The notes under the pieces: generated by a model
Told to the model about the DNA's origin: nothing
Databases searched by the model: none
The model's input: only the letters and a program-made list of their open reading frames with translations
Made by a program: the position numbers and the translations under genes
Part shown: one piece after another, positions 11,098-22,160 of the stretch
How positions within the stretch are numbered: the stretch's first letter is position 1
Layout: every line of letters begins with the position of its first letter
Source: Perkinsus olseni
Lineage: Eukaryota; Perkinsozoa; Perkinsida; Perkinsidae
Reading direction: 5' to 3'
Length of the DNA stretch: 64,000 nucleotides
NCBI GenBank assembly: GCA_013115135.1
Contig: JABANP010000005.1
Span: 248,001 to 312,000, forward strand

Positions 11098-12072
11098 ATG
11101 GGTCAGGAGATATCCGAGCTGAATAAGTCGGTGACGGCCTCTGACGTCCCCGCTCCCCTTAGCGCCACAACTACCTCGGATTACCAGTCCCCTCAGGATA
11201 CCACCGCACCACAGGGCGGCGGCGGTCTGCAGCAGCTGGGTCAGCAGATGACGCAAAGGCAGTTCGACTCGGGCGAGAATCCACGAGCCGCAGCGACGAG
11301 CAATGAAGGGGTCGGGTACCTCACTGATGGCCTTCTATTGACGGAGCAATCCCCTGTCGGCAATGGCTACCCCTCAACGACGAACCTTGGGAGGCCTACT
11401 GAGCTCGGCACTGGTCATAGTGTCATGCCACAGTCACAAGAAGAACAACTCCAGCAGATCCTGCTTAGACATCAGGGGCAGGTTCAACGTCCTCAGCAAG
11501 GCGGTCAGAGGCAACGACAAGCACAACAAGATCTCTCTCTGCAGCAACTCCAACAACAGTTACGTCAAGCCCAACGAGGCCAGTACAGTCGGCGACAAGA
11601 CTCAGCTCGCCAGGCAGCACCATCTTACGATTCTGGCAATTTTCATGCTACGTCTTATTACAATACTTCGAGTCTTGCTGCTGTCGGGAGTGCCACTGAG
11701 GAAGTCAAGATCAAGCGACTGAGCGAGGAGGAAGTCACTAAAATCGTTGAGAGCGAGGGATACGACGATATCAATATTTACGACACGAGCGTCCCGGCCG
11801 GGCTGAAGAAGGTCCTGGCCGCCCTTCACGGTAACGGGGTGGTTGACGGCTTGAACGGGCTGGAGTCGAAAGGCACCAAACTGTCGCCCAATGCCGTCGA
11901 GTTCGTCCCGGGGAAGCCGTACGGAAGCGGGATGACCACAACAACAACGCGTTTACCGCCTTCCGCGGCGCCGTCCTTGCAGCCTGTGACGAGCGGTATC
12001 TCCAGCAGTCGAACTCAGAACCAGGAACAGAGTTTTTTGCAGGCTCTGTACGAGTATGGCCTCATCAAATGA
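11098..12072 (+). CDS. Q-rich PAM2-motif protein, likely poly(A)-binding-protein partner
   Basis: One uninterrupted frame encodes about 324 residues from ATG 11098. Near residues 258-275 lies KLSPNAVEFVPGKPY, a good match to the PAM2 motif that docks on the MLLE domain of poly(A)-binding protein, as in ataxin-2 and Paip proteins. The centre is low-complexity and Gln-rich (about 11440-11600), typical of mRNP-associated proteins. The start MGQEIS fits the N-myristoylation pattern M-G-x3-S, which would suggest membrane attachment. An upstream in-frame codon at 11020 exists, but a TTTCAG just before 11083 looks like a 3' splice or trans-splice acceptor, favouring the 11098 start. The C-terminus is a short helical tail. 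The PAM2 call is strong; localisation is inference. Confidence 0.72.
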   Translation: MGQEISELNKSVTASDVPAPLSATTTSDYQSPQDTTAPQGGGGLQQLGQQMTQRQFDSGENPRAAATSNEGVGYLTDGLLLTEQSPVGNGYPSTTNLGRPTELGTGHSVMPQSQEEQLQQILLRHQGQVQRPQQGGQRQRQAQQDLSLQQLQQQLRQAQRGQYSRRQDSARQAAPSYDSGNFHATSYYNTSSLAAVGSATEEVKIKRLSEEEVTKIVESEGYDDINIYDTSVPAGLKKVLAALHGNGVVDGLNGLESKGTKLSPNAVEFVPGKPYGSGMTTTTTRLPPSAAPSLQPVTSGISSSRTQNQEQSFLQALYEYGLIK

Positions 12073-12241
12073 GGCCGCCGTCATCGTCAATCTCTTTGTC
12101 CACTGGGTTCGCCTTTTTGTTCCCAATTGGTTGTTGATCATTGAAATCCTTTACGGTATTAAAACTTGAGGTACCATGAAAGGTGCGAGAATCTTCGGCC
12201 GCCGCCCAGTCACCGAGGTGTCTTATTATTCATTTATTTAT

Positions 12242-12900
12242 TCAAGCGCTCGTTGCTTTGTCAATCCCCCGGACGACGGGTGACTCTTGCCTGGGAATAG
12301 TTGTCGCTCTTGGAGCTTCGAGGCGTCCAAAGTTTGATGCCGCCTCAGTCGCCACAATCGAAGGAGCGGGAGCCGGAAGGTGAACGTGACACGGCGGACG
12401 ACCCAGGCAGGCGATCCTCAACAGAGCCGGTCTGCTGACGTGCTGCCCGCTCTGAATCTCAGTCATGCCAGTGACCTCCCGGACTTTGGTCACCATCAAG
12501 GGAATGGCGGCCTCGGGCTTTGAAGTCGACTGATACACGTCCGCGGAGACAGAGGCTCTTCAACTCGGAGATCAGCCGAGTGCCGATCGGCGGCGGTCGG
12601 AGCCGTAGGAAATCGCTCGCCTGAGAGACTCCATCCGCCTTATAGATTCCACCGGAGCGTTGCAGAAGGCCCACCGGGGAGAGTCTGGCTTCAGCGAGGC
12701 TGAGCGTTGTGAGGTAGCTTGTCCTTTTCTCTTCGCGCGACAACCCTGAAGTGATGATTCTGCTTTTCGCCTAGTGCCAAACCTCATAGTGGGACTAGGG
12801 GTCTTGCTCGTAGATTGGATTTCGGCTGCAGCGACACGCCTCCGCAAGGTGGCATAGGAAATTGCGAGTGGCGGGGAATGCAAAAGAAGATTCGGAACAC
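12242..12900 (-). CDS. Hypothetical multi-exon gene
   Basis: Minus-strand segments with protein-like composition can be linked by CAG acceptors. One is rich in Leu/Ala/Glu (LTTLSLAEARLSPVGLLQRS), one contains ASDFLRLRPPPIGTRLISEL, and the last contains PLMVTKVREVTGMTEIQSGQ and ends near 12242. No family was recognised. The 5' end and exon joins are unresolved, so the span is approximate. Confidence 0.25.
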
Positions 12901-13209
12901 TTGTAAGAGCCGAGCTGCTCTACCGTGGCGAGCACCTCTGACCTCCTCCGCAGGTCAGACCAGGCCCTCTCAGAATGCCCATCCTCTACAATATTGCAAA
13001 AATCAAAGACAAGACCAAGTACATACGCTTGAGCTCACTGCCCTACTAGCCAGGGACTTTGCGCGTCCTGGGTGATCCTAGTGTGCTCAGAGCTCCGTCA
13101 GTTCGACACGAGGGCTGTGCTGCAACAGGAACAGTGCCCGAAGTACAGGCATGGTAGATTGCTCCTTATTTACTGTGCAAGATGAAAGATTCATGATCTC
13201 ATAGGCTCT

Positions 13210-13800
13210 TTAATACAGAGGTTTATTGTTGGAAACTCTGCGAAAGCTGCGATCGAGCAGCTGCCGCCTCCCTTGCCAAAGGCCGAGACATACGCTGTGG
13301 GGAAGGTCAGCGGCGAGCGGCCACTCTTCCGAGTGACAGTTGATGGGCTCTAGGTGTACGGCGGAACTCTCGACTCGGAACACCAAGTCGCCGCGGTGCT
13401 CGATGAGATCTATCCTGCTAACGTCACACAGGAAGATGACGCTTTGTGGAGGAGGGTGCGGGAGGTGAGGCTCGCGGGTGGTCTCGAGGTCTCCCGGAGA
13501 TATCTCTCCCTCGTCAGAGTCTGATGCAAGAAAAATCGAGCAACACTCGTGAGCGGCGACGGCGGGCTCTGAGTGAGGGATGGCTCCGGTTGCGAGCTGT
13601 CTTAGTGCCGCCTGTCGGGATTCAGCACGAAACGGGGCCGACGCTATAGAGATCTTCACTGAAGCTACAAGAGCAGAGCCCAGCTTTGCCGCGGCCAAGC
13701 CGAGAGGGGGCGAGGAAAGGTCCTCGAGGGAGCGTGGTAGAGGAGAGAGGAAACGTGTGAACAGCAGCGTCCTGCTATACAAACAGATGGTCAGAGCCAC
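13210..13800 (-). CDS. Hypothetical protein, single open segment of up to 196 residues
   Basis: A long minus-strand frame has a plausible soluble C-terminal half containing DVSRIDLIEHRGDLVFRVES and LEPINCHSEEWPLAADLPHS, ending SNNKPLY at 13210. The frame has no ATG at its 5' end, so it is probably a last exon. No motif was recognised. A weaker plus-strand frame overlaps it. Confidence 0.3.
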   Translation of the reverse strand: MALTICLYSRTLLFTRFLSPLPRSLEDLSSPPLGLAAAKLGSALVASVKISIASAPFRAESRQAALRQLATGAIPHSEPAVAAHECCSIFLASDSDEGEISPGDLETTREPHLPHPPPQSVIFLCDVSRIDLIEHRGDLVFRVESSAVHLEPINCHSEEWPLAADLPHSVCLGLWQGRRQLLDRSFRRVSNNKPLY

Positions 13801-13840
13801 AACTTCAAACGAGCCGAAAGATCTTGCCCCTGCCTAGGTC

Positions 13841-15441
13841 TTGCAAGCGTTCCGCAGGAGAATCATAGCGCGATTCGGTTCCCTAACAAGAGCGTTCTCA
13901 CAAATTGCAGCGGTGGGCTCCGAGCGGGACATGAAAATCAGAGAGTTCAGTAACACGCTGATCAAGACTAAGGTGGGAGAAGGTGACCAGGCTGACCGAT
14001 AGGAGTCGCCCTCAGATCTGCACTGACCTCGCCGAGGCCCGAATGATATTCGACGCCATCGACATCAACGGCGACGGCGGGGTCTCCGTTCACGAGTTCA
14101 TGGAGACGCTCGACAGCGCTGCCGAAATCACCACTCTAGAGGACTTCCGAAAGTAGCGCCGCGACACTCTCTGCTCCCGTCTGGATGGCCATGTGCGTCT
14201 TAGCAAGCCTTGATGTGACGCCGAGTGGATCTCAGGCGCCTCATAACAAGATACGGTTCCCTAGCGGCCGCCTTCGGCCATCTCAGCCAGATTTGGCCCA
14301 ACTCTGATGAGGGGTTGGACGAGATGCAATTCGTTAAGGTATCGGGCATGTTTCCTTGCCCCGGCTGAGGCCCGCCGAGCGCAGGTCATCGCTCAATGTG
14401 GCGTCCTGAACGAAGAAGCCGAGCGCCTCTTCAACAAACTTGATCTCGATGGCAGCGGCACGCTAGAGAAGGAAGAACTCTTCAGGTGGATATGCTATGG
14501 CCTTCCAGTGATGATGATGATGCATCCGCCTTCAGTGCCATGACTGCCGTGTCACCTTTCCTGTTCCTCGAAGACATGCAGAAAGTGATGAAGGAGAAGT
14601 ACAGCAAGACGCCTTCACTCATCCATCCACTGGTCGTCCCAGGTGTGACATCTCTCAAATCCACCGCATCATTCCCAAGGTTCTCGGCATCCGTGGCGGG
14701 CCCGAGGCCTGGCTGGACAGAAAACTCACGAGAGCTGACTTGCACAAGTTGGCTGCTAAGTTCGACATACTTGACGAGTAATCGAACGATACCCACGGGC
14801 TCGTGAGAGTATCTTTCAGCCACGCCGACCTCGTCTATGACTTTCTGAGTGATGCCATTCCGGCGGCTATCCCACTGGTGCCCGATGGAGAAAGTGATGA
14901 TGGGAATGAGTCGCAAGGAGAGGGTGGCAACGCTGAGAATTCTGGCAACCCACGTAAGTTCAGCGAGGCTTCGTGCTGGACTCTATTAAGTTGGTAGAAC
15001 TTCTTCGTCATGCAGGCGTCCGAGACTCTATTAGCGACAACTCACAGCTAGAGGTGTCAGAAACAACGAGCTCTGCTTCATCAACTAGCGTTGCAACAGA
15101 GTCCGAGCTCGGAGACGACGACCACTTCCCTGCACTACTCCTGAGGCAAGTTAGTGGCTGATAAGCGACCCGGTCTTTAACTATCACCCCAGGCACTTGA
15201 TATCCGGCGTGCGTTTGGCTACACCAGATTTCAGTCTGTCGGAGTTTCGGAAGAAGGTCACGAGACTACTGTCATTATGCAAGGACCTCGTTCGCACCGC
15301 AGCCGTCGTCAGATCGTGAATCGGTGCTTCGCCATCATGGACTCCCTCTACCTTATGGACGTCACTGGGGAGCTCAAGTTGTCCCTCGCGGATTACGTAC
15401 GGCGCGCTAGGGCCGCGTTCGACTTGACAATGACGAACTAG
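13841..15441 (+). CDS. EF-hand protein with repeated RFGSL modules
   Basis: Exons join in frame over short GT-AG introns. The first exon seen carries FRRRIIARFGSLTRAFSQIA. The next has a canonical calcium loop, DINGDGGVSVHE, in ARMIFDAIDINGDGGVSVHE. A further module, RRLITRYGSLAAAFGHLS, is followed by a second loop, DLDGSGTLEKEE, in ERLFNKLDLDGSGTLEKEEL. Later segments are DFLSDAIPAAIPLVPDGESD and FAIMDSLYLMDVTGELKLSL, the latter a degenerate EF-hand. Two loops keep the Asp/Glu positions needed to bind calcium. The stop at 15439-15441 may instead lie inside an intron, because the next open segment (about 15474, FFEKICLCRRMDQIPIYEFM) also resembles an EF-hand helix pair. The start exon is not identified. 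The role is likely calcium sensing or scaffolding. Confidence 0.55.
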
Positions 15442-15473
15442 TGTGCTCAGGTTCATCTTCTTGAGCCTTTGCA

Positions 15474-16724
15474 AATATCGCAGAGTGAAACCACCCAATT
15501 TTTCGAAAAAATCTGCCTCTGCCGACGGATGGACCAAATTCCAATCTATGAGTTCATGCTCGGCCTCATCGTGTTCTGTCCGCAAATCCTTGTTATGGAA
15601 ATACAGTCGCACTTGGTAGGGCCGGGGATCGAACCGACGACCTCTTTCTAACCCCACGATGCGCAGGCTCGGAGGTATAGAAGCGTTCCCGATGCTCTCG
15701 ACGAGCTGCAGAGACGTCATCATGGACGAGAGTTGAAGAGATGGCGCCGCAACAAGGAGGCCGCCGACCACGCGAAGAAGCTGGCCAGAATGTCCATTCT
15801 CGTCGGCCGCGCTCGTGAGCCTCGGAATGTGCTTCGAGGAGAGTACTCGTTCTGCCAGGCCCCCGTCCTGGGCCTCCTGAACAGTCCACTAGGTGAGGGC
15901 GCTAGCTCTGTTGATGCACGCAATCGCTGCGTGGGTTAGGCTGACGGCCAAGCTAGCACCAGCACTCCCAAGAATATTCGTTAAGAAGCCACGGAGGGCG
16001 TCGGACACTCAGTTCACGGGTGAGATCGTCACGCCTTTTTGCTCAACTTGGGTACTGCGGTCTCTCAGAGCCGCCGGATGCGGAGACTTTGACACTGACT
16101 TCCTTCAAGAGATTCATCCGAACACTGGTCGGCCTCGACCGGCACCAGATCCGAGATCAAACTCTGAACTGCATTTTCTAGTAGTACAACGCTCGGCGAG
16201 GGTAGTCGACGCTTTCCCTCAGCCTGCTGGATACCAGCGGCGGTGGCTCGACCACATGGGGCGAACTAGGCTCGGCTTTGGCGGCATTGCAGCCACCCGC
16301 GCACAAGAGAATGGGTGATACTGAGCGGAAATTCCGGGCGAGTTATGGTAAGGTCGCCGCTGTCAGGCACCCCGGCACGGTACGCTTGCGTCGCAAGGAC
16401 CGTTAACGAGTGTCTTTGGCCCAGCGAAGCGTCAAGCTATCGCAGCGAGGGCTTATGTAGGGAACGCTGGAAAAGACTCGCCTGCAGTTGCGCACCTGTC
16501 AGGCCCGTCTACACCACATGGCTTCAGCCCTGGGGCGTCGAGTCGAACGAGAAACTCATGAAAGAGTGGTGCACATAGGAACAGCCGAGGAGTCACTGGA
16601 CCACTCTCATGTCAGACTCCACCAAAGGCGACCGTGCGGCGAGGAGAGAATTTTACTGAAGCCGTTGAGGAAATGCATCGACAGGGGGAGATGTAGCACC
16701 CTTGTCCTAGTAGCCACTAGCTGA
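15474..16724 (+). CDS. Possible downstream exons of the EF-hand gene or a separate coiled-coil gene
   Basis: Plus-strand segments show coding-like composition. One is basic and helical (ELKRWRRNKEAADHAKKLAR) near 15.75 kb. Another, after an acceptor at 16457-16459, is coiled-coil-like (TLEKTRLQLRTCQARLHHMA) and ends at a stop near 16724. No domain was recognised. I cannot show that they belong to the gene upstream. Confidence 0.25.
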
Positions 16725-17161
16725 GCACACTTTCTGACTTGTGCTGCGACGCCCATGTTACCATGTGGGGAAGTCGTGTATTGAATCACCATCCTCAGGC
16801 TCGTGGCCTATGGTACTGACGGACACGTTAGCTCTATCATGCGCATAAGGGATGGTTTAGGGACTTCCGTCCACACTCAAACTCTCGATAAATTCTTCTT
16901 CGACGAGGTGGGTGAAGGCACAGCAGTAGCACAGGCTAGCGTGCTCTTCAGGTCCGAGCTCTGTCTCTGTCCTCTGACGTCATGACCGGCCCGGTCGTCT
17001 CCAGGGATCTGTCCTGTCGTATTGGCAGACAAGACGAACGGCCCCCACCGCTGCCTTCATGATGAGCCTCAGCCTTTCGTTCAGTGGCAATCATCAGGGG
17101 CGTAACACCAGTGTAACCGACGGACGAATTGACGACTCAACGGCAAAGGAAATATAGTCCA
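16725..17161. other. Intergenic stretch, nothing seen
   Basis: A convergent spacer between plus-strand exons and the 3' end of the isopentenyltransferase gene. No gene, repeat or RNA signal was found. Confidence 0.35.
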
Positions 17162-18413
17162 CTAAGTTGTTGAATCACTTCGCTCCGCTCGTAATGCTGC
17201 TTGTTTCGCTTTGCGTTTTCGGCTTTTGTGCAGCTTGCTGCCCAGATGCTGCTCCCATTCATTCGGACCATTGATGCCCTCCTTACCGCAGATCTCACAA
17301 TCGTATTTTTTCCATTCCTCCTTCGGGGCCTCCCTAACCGCCCTCGGCTCTCTCCTCACGAATTCCACTGCACTAGCCAGCATGCCGGGCCAGCAGGAGC
17401 CCGAAGCAGCCTCGAAGTCGCTGGTGTCAACCTTGCACACCTCGACGTGAGGCTCGATCTTGTTGCGTATCCACTTCACCTGCTGTCGACTGTATTTAAC
17501 GGTCCCCGTCTTAACGCGATCGATACAACGATCCCAACTCTCTGCTGTCGGACTTTCAACCCATTCACGAAACTCTTTGTATCCGATGCCCTGGAGAGGT
17601 CCCCGGTTCCATCCCAGGGCCCCGTTTTTTACACCCGGCACCACTAGAGTCGTGAGCTCCTCCTTGAGACCGTCGGCGACCATGCAGTCCACTCGATCAG
17701 CCACTCGCTTCCTGTAGACTTCCTTATCGTCACAGGTGAGCCAAATGACTCTGGCTCTCGGATACCGCAGTGCTCCCATCTCGACCGTGACCTCGCCGAG
17801 CTCTAGACAACGTTTGATACGCCTAACATCATGCGGGTGCAGCTTGGCAGCAGCAGTCGGGTTCACAGCTCGTAATTCCTCATAGAGCGCGTCGCAAGAG
17901 CCGACAGAGGGAGGTGTGTCCTCGTCGCTAGAGCGCGTGGATGGGACGGCATCAGAGTGCTCCACTGCACTCATCGGCCATAGCAGTGCCGTCACGTACT
18001 GTACTGTGCCTGAGGGGACGCATTGCCGAGTAGAGCCGCGGCGCCCACTAACCACCTCCGACCACGATGGGAGTTCTGCCACGCGCCTGGATTTCTTGGA
18101 TTTTGCCAGTCGCCTCACGCACGTATCTCGAGACATTGTACTCCTCCCTGGCGTCGATACAGTCTACTAGGTGATGGGGTACCTACTACAAGAGCTGCTG
18201 ACGGAAAGCACGGAACGATCGGGCATTACGGAGGCCATCTGCTCTCTGGTGGGCTTGGCGCTGGCCACGTCAAAGCCCTTGTAAATCTGTATCGAGTCGG
18301 CTCCGACAATCTCGCCATCCAGTTGTCCAGCAAGGTCGATGGCCATCTTGGTCTTTGCCGACGCCTGTTGCGCCAATCACGAAGACCACGAGGTCGCTCG
18401 GAAGGTCGGGCAT
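17162..18413 (-). CDS. tRNA dimethylallyltransferase (isopentenyltransferase), zinc-finger type
   Basis: This enzyme transfers a dimethylallyl group to A37 of tRNAs reading UNN codons. Three exons are visible. Exon 1 starts at ATG 18413 and holds LVVFVIGATGVGK, the P-loop, then MAIDLAGQLDGEIVGADSIQ and DVASAKPT. A 47-nt intron follows, then exon 2 with VPHHLVDCIDAREEYNVSRY and PIVVGG. After a second short intron exon 3 gives TVQYVTALLW, the rest of the catalytic domain, and a C-terminal C2H2 finger (CEICGKEG, then HLGSKLHKSRKRK) as in eukaryotic MOD5/TRIT1. One extra A after GGC in the P-loop (near 18358) puts GATGVGK and the following TKMAID in different frames, and no intron fits there. Either the assembly has an indel or the copy is damaged at its ATP/substrate site. 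Confidence 0.88.
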
Positions 18414-18649
18414 CAGGAAATCTTCCGAGAAGAGGGAAGAACTGCAAGCTCGGTGACACTGCCCTCCCTGATGGCAATACAAGTGCAGGGGCGGTCGCAG
18501 AAACAACATGGCATGGGGGGCGGCTGTTATCGCTTCTTCATAGTCTTCCGCAAAGGTGTGTTGAATGCAAGATGGGAGCCCTTGCCTGTGTACACTGCGG
18601 CCTTGGTAGCGCCCCAAATACACATCGCAACATGTCCGACTCTGAGCGA

Positions 18650-19130
18650 TCATCGAGAAGTACTCGGGTTCAATTCCCAGTACCACCTTTTCTTTGTAGG
18701 CCCATGTAGCGTGAGGATCGTGCCATCCTTATTGAGATGGCCCACAACGTCAGCATCTCGGCCGGCTATATCTGCCACGATTGAGTTGTCAGCAGGACTG
18801 CACGAAGTCACTACAGGAAAGATCCCTGAGTGGAGACCCGACAGTTAGACGAGCCCAGAGGTGGGGCCAGCTTGGTTGGAGGACCGCCTGACAGCGACCG
18901 CATGCTCCCTGGAGTGACCGAGCGGGTGCCGCTACCTTGACGCCTCTCCCCTCGAATAACAACTGCACAGCGAAACCTGTAGTGTAGGTCTTTGCTGTGT
19001 TCTCAATCGTTCTGGTTTCTGTCATTCGCTTGTCAGCCGAGCCCACGAAAACACAGTCGTGCTTCTCTGTCTGAGAAAGTACAGCAGCCCAAACTATCAA
19101 CAACGACCGTGCCAACGACCAGCACCTGAT
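18650..19130 (-). CDS. Small hypothetical protein
   Basis: An exon after a CTCAG acceptor near 19076 reads TEKHDCVFVGSADKRMTETR followed by TYTTGFAVQLLFEGRG. After an intron of about 135 nt a last exon reads NSIVADIAGRDADVVGHLNK and TILTLHGPTKKRWYWELNPS, ending at TGA 18650. Composition is convincingly coding. The first exon and start are not located. No family was recognised. It follows the symplekin/RAD9 block and precedes the isopentenyltransferase on the same strand. Confidence 0.35.
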
Positions 19131-19184
19131 GATGGTACACCGATACTGGGCACTTGTCAGTCTCACGGAACCAATACTCCGCAC

Positions 19185-20288
19185 TCAACCTCTGACCAAC
19201 CACGCCCGGCCACCGAGTAAAACTGAAAAGCGAGGACCTGAGGATTCCAGAGGCGAGCTGTAGGCTACTGCATGTCCCGAGGCCAAGCCTTGTGGTTCGG
19301 CTTGGGCAAGTCCGTCATTCTCCTGTTAGTCACCCAATCTTGTCGACCGCCGAACAATTCTCCCTTGCCGAAGAACTTCGTCCCTGTCTTCTTCACGATC
19401 TGACGCGCGGAAGCCTACGTGACTTCAGTCATCAAAAATCCCACCGTGGTATTGGCGAAACCCCTGATCGTCTCCCTTGAAACCCACATCAACCGCAACT
19501 TTTGCCGGGGTGCTGCTGCCGATAGGATGATAGTCATGACGGGGGAATGGCTCGGCGGCGGCCTGGCTCGAACGCTCCAGAGCATCGGAGCGTACTGATC
19601 AACACAACTCCGCGATATGAAGTGGGAAGCACCCGTGACAGTATAGTACAGTGGAGTACTCGAAGTAGCTACTCAAAGTAGAGGATACCTACTTCTTGGC
19701 TACATATACTCTACCGAACTGAATAGGATCCACTGAGGCAGTTTCACAAATATGTGTTCCCATGTCTCATAAGCATCTGGGCCCCCAGGTTCTAGGGTAT
19801 CGGCCGCGTCCCTGCTGTTCGCGACTCAACTTCGAGCCCTACGACAGCACAGTGCACTGGATAGGCTTCCAGCTAGATCAGGGAGCGGTTGAGGTAGACG
19901 AACTCGGGAATATTAAACCGAGCTCCTCTTGAGCACACCCAGACTGGCTTCGACCTCTCGCATGCGTATGACAGACTGTACTATAACTCGACGCCTTGGG
20001 TTGACTAGATAAGACGAAGCTTGAGAAGAAGAGAGCAGGCTCGCTGAGAGCACAGGATAACAGGGAATCTATAGCGCCGACTCCTGCACGTAAGTGCAGG
20101 AGCGCGCAAAACAGGTAAGTGTGGCGCACCGTAGTTTAATGGTACGCGACGGACTCAGGGACGAAATTAGTTGAAAGCATAATCATCAATATTGTGCAGG
20201 GATGCCTCCCCCCCGAAAATCCACGTATACGAAAGAGCTTACCATGAAAATTAAGTAAAAGCGTTGGCAGAGCTGGTAGGGCCGAATC
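19185..20288. other. No gene supported
   Basis: Open frames are short and weak. Around 19630-19730 there are several short imperfect inverted repeats built on GTAGCTAC/GTATAC-like words. A tRNA-like A box occurs near 20125 without the rest of a tRNA. Confidence 0.3.
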
Positions 20289-21254
20289 TCATAGGTGCTC
20301 GTCAAAAATGCCGTACTGGACCGCTGGTTGTGGACTCCCAAAAGGAGGCCCGCAATGAGTCCCAGAGTGGAACAGATCGACAGATGACGAAGTAGAAGAG
20401 AGGGCTGAAAATGTCTCAAGTGGGGCTACAGGAGCTGGAGATGTTGCTATCAAGATAGGGTGGAGATGTTGTTGTTGTTCAGCAACCGCCGCCGAGGTTG
20501 AACCAGCGACTGCTGCCTCTGCCGAGACCCGAGAGCCAGAGCACGGCAGTAGTGATATCGGGGGTTCCAGCTCCACTCCGGCGCTGGATGTATGAGCAGC
20601 ACCCGGTGAAGTATTAGTCGTCGGACATTGCGAATCTTGATCGATACACACGTCACGGGATGACTTCGCTCCACGTACAGATTTCGGGGAGGCTTTTTGC
20701 CGCCCCTTGGCGGAGATCTTCTTACGTCCACGCTGCTCCATGAAGTTAATAGAGATACGAGTTGCCTGCTGCAAAGTACCAGTGACGAGGCACATTTCAA
20801 TCAGGGCTGGGATAGATGCACTCTTCAGTTTACCAATCGACTTCACGACGGGGCGTAGGTGAGGCTTTACACGCAGCTCCTGAAAGTGGCGGTAACACAC
20901 ATCTTCACACGCAGTCTTTTACTCACTTCCCCGATCATCCTCCGAACAATTCCACGACCAGCTACACCCAAGGGGAGTACCAGGTTACTGGCAATGGCGC
21001 GGCGTACACTGGGATTCAGAAATTTGACTTCGGACGCCAAACCAACCACCTCTGCCGCGGCCGCCGGCTCGAGGGGCAGCTCCGTGGATACGGGTACCTG
21101 ACGAAGAATCGAAGTCCTGGGAGGCCGACAGAGGCCTCGGCCCGCTTACGTTGGTCTCGGGGAAAAGCCCATCAATCCCCGAGTTGATTGAGGGAGGATT
21201 ACCACGCTCGGGGAATGTGACTGGTGCAGAACAGAGATTATACAATGAGTCCAT
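20289..21254 (-). CDS. Hypothetical protein, helical N-half and Ser/Ala-rich tail
   Basis: The start ATG at 21254 begins MDSLYNLCSAPVTFPERGN. A 52-nt intron (GTAAGC to GTCAG) leads to TELPLEPAAAAEVVGLASEV and NPSVRRAIASNLVLPLGVAG. A proposed 29-nt intron (20880-20908) keeps frame into ELRVKPHLRPVVKSIGKLKS and IPALIEMCLVTGTLQQATRI. Then comes a Lys-rich patch and a long low-complexity Ser/Ala/Pro tail ending IFDEHL. The N-terminal half looks like a helical repeat fold, but I recognise no family. The 29-nt intron could instead be a base indel. Confidence 0.5.
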
Positions 21255-22160
21255 GTGGGAGCTACAGCAGGTGCAGTACAGAAGACGGAATGTAGCTAAC
21301 TGAAAACACGGCTGTTATTGCTCCCGTGCTCGCGCGTCACGCTTTTGAGCGTGCGTGCAAGGCTCCACGTCACACGCGCGTGCGCCCTCTCTTCGACGAA
21401 GAGGTCACATCTGAGGGGCCCCTCGGCGGCTCGAACGAGCGATAAGGAGGCCGTGGTGAATATATACATCAGATTGGTCGCATTATTCGTCGGAGAGAAC
21501 GTCAGTGCCGTTCCTAGAGAGAATCGTCCAAAGGCGCGAGCATGTCTCCGTCGTGGCGAGCGAGTTTGCATGTAGGCCCCCGCTCGAGTACTTCGTGACG
21601 AGCACAGCAACCTAAACAGAAAGACAGCACAAGGCGGAAAGAAGCACAAAAGCTTTGTTTCGCTCGAAAGAAGCACAAGGCTTTATCATGAGCTGCCGAG
21701 AGGGCACTCGACAGCAGGAAGTCGTCGGAGTCCAGAGCTCCATAGCATGACCACGCATGCACAACTTGCGCATCGGACGCGTATCCCTCCCGTTCAGCGC
21801 ACGTGTGCATATCGTCTTGCAGTTCCGGCCCTCGTAGCCTGGCACAGAGCGCATACTGCGTTTCAGCTCGTGCATGGCGGGGACCGTCCTCGGAGAGGGG
21901 TCCGGATTTACGGTTGAGAAATGTTGGGGTCTGGAAAACTCAAGACTCCGGTCTACTAAGTGAACTGTAAAGAGGTGATGCATAACAGTGTTCCCATGAC
22001 GCACGCGTGATTCTTTCCCCCGGCGATTAGCGGTTCGCGCTTCGAGAGCATGAATGTCGCTTAGAGAGTCTCCTTGAACACGGATGAGCCCTGTAAGAGG
22101 GCGCGTCTCTCTCAGGCGGCCCGAAGGGAACGCAATCCGGCCTTGCTGAGAAACGAACCT
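21255..22160. other. No gene supported
   Basis: This is the spacer between RAD9 and the gene to its left. A minus-strand open frame at 21296-21676 lacks splice signals and protein-like composition. Nothing else was seen. Confidence 0.3.

Noticed and set aside
15601..15660. Reverse-strand T-arm-like sequence with ggttcgatcccc
   Set aside because: The T arm pairs well, but no matching acceptor or anticodon stem is found upstream.
17201..17647. Plus-strand open frames of up to 148 residues
   Set aside because: Antisense to the isopentenyltransferase exon 3, which has clear motifs and a zinc finger.
20114..20165. Perfect Pol III A-box (tagtttaatgg) suggesting a tRNA
   Set aside because: No B box or T arm follows within tRNA distance.
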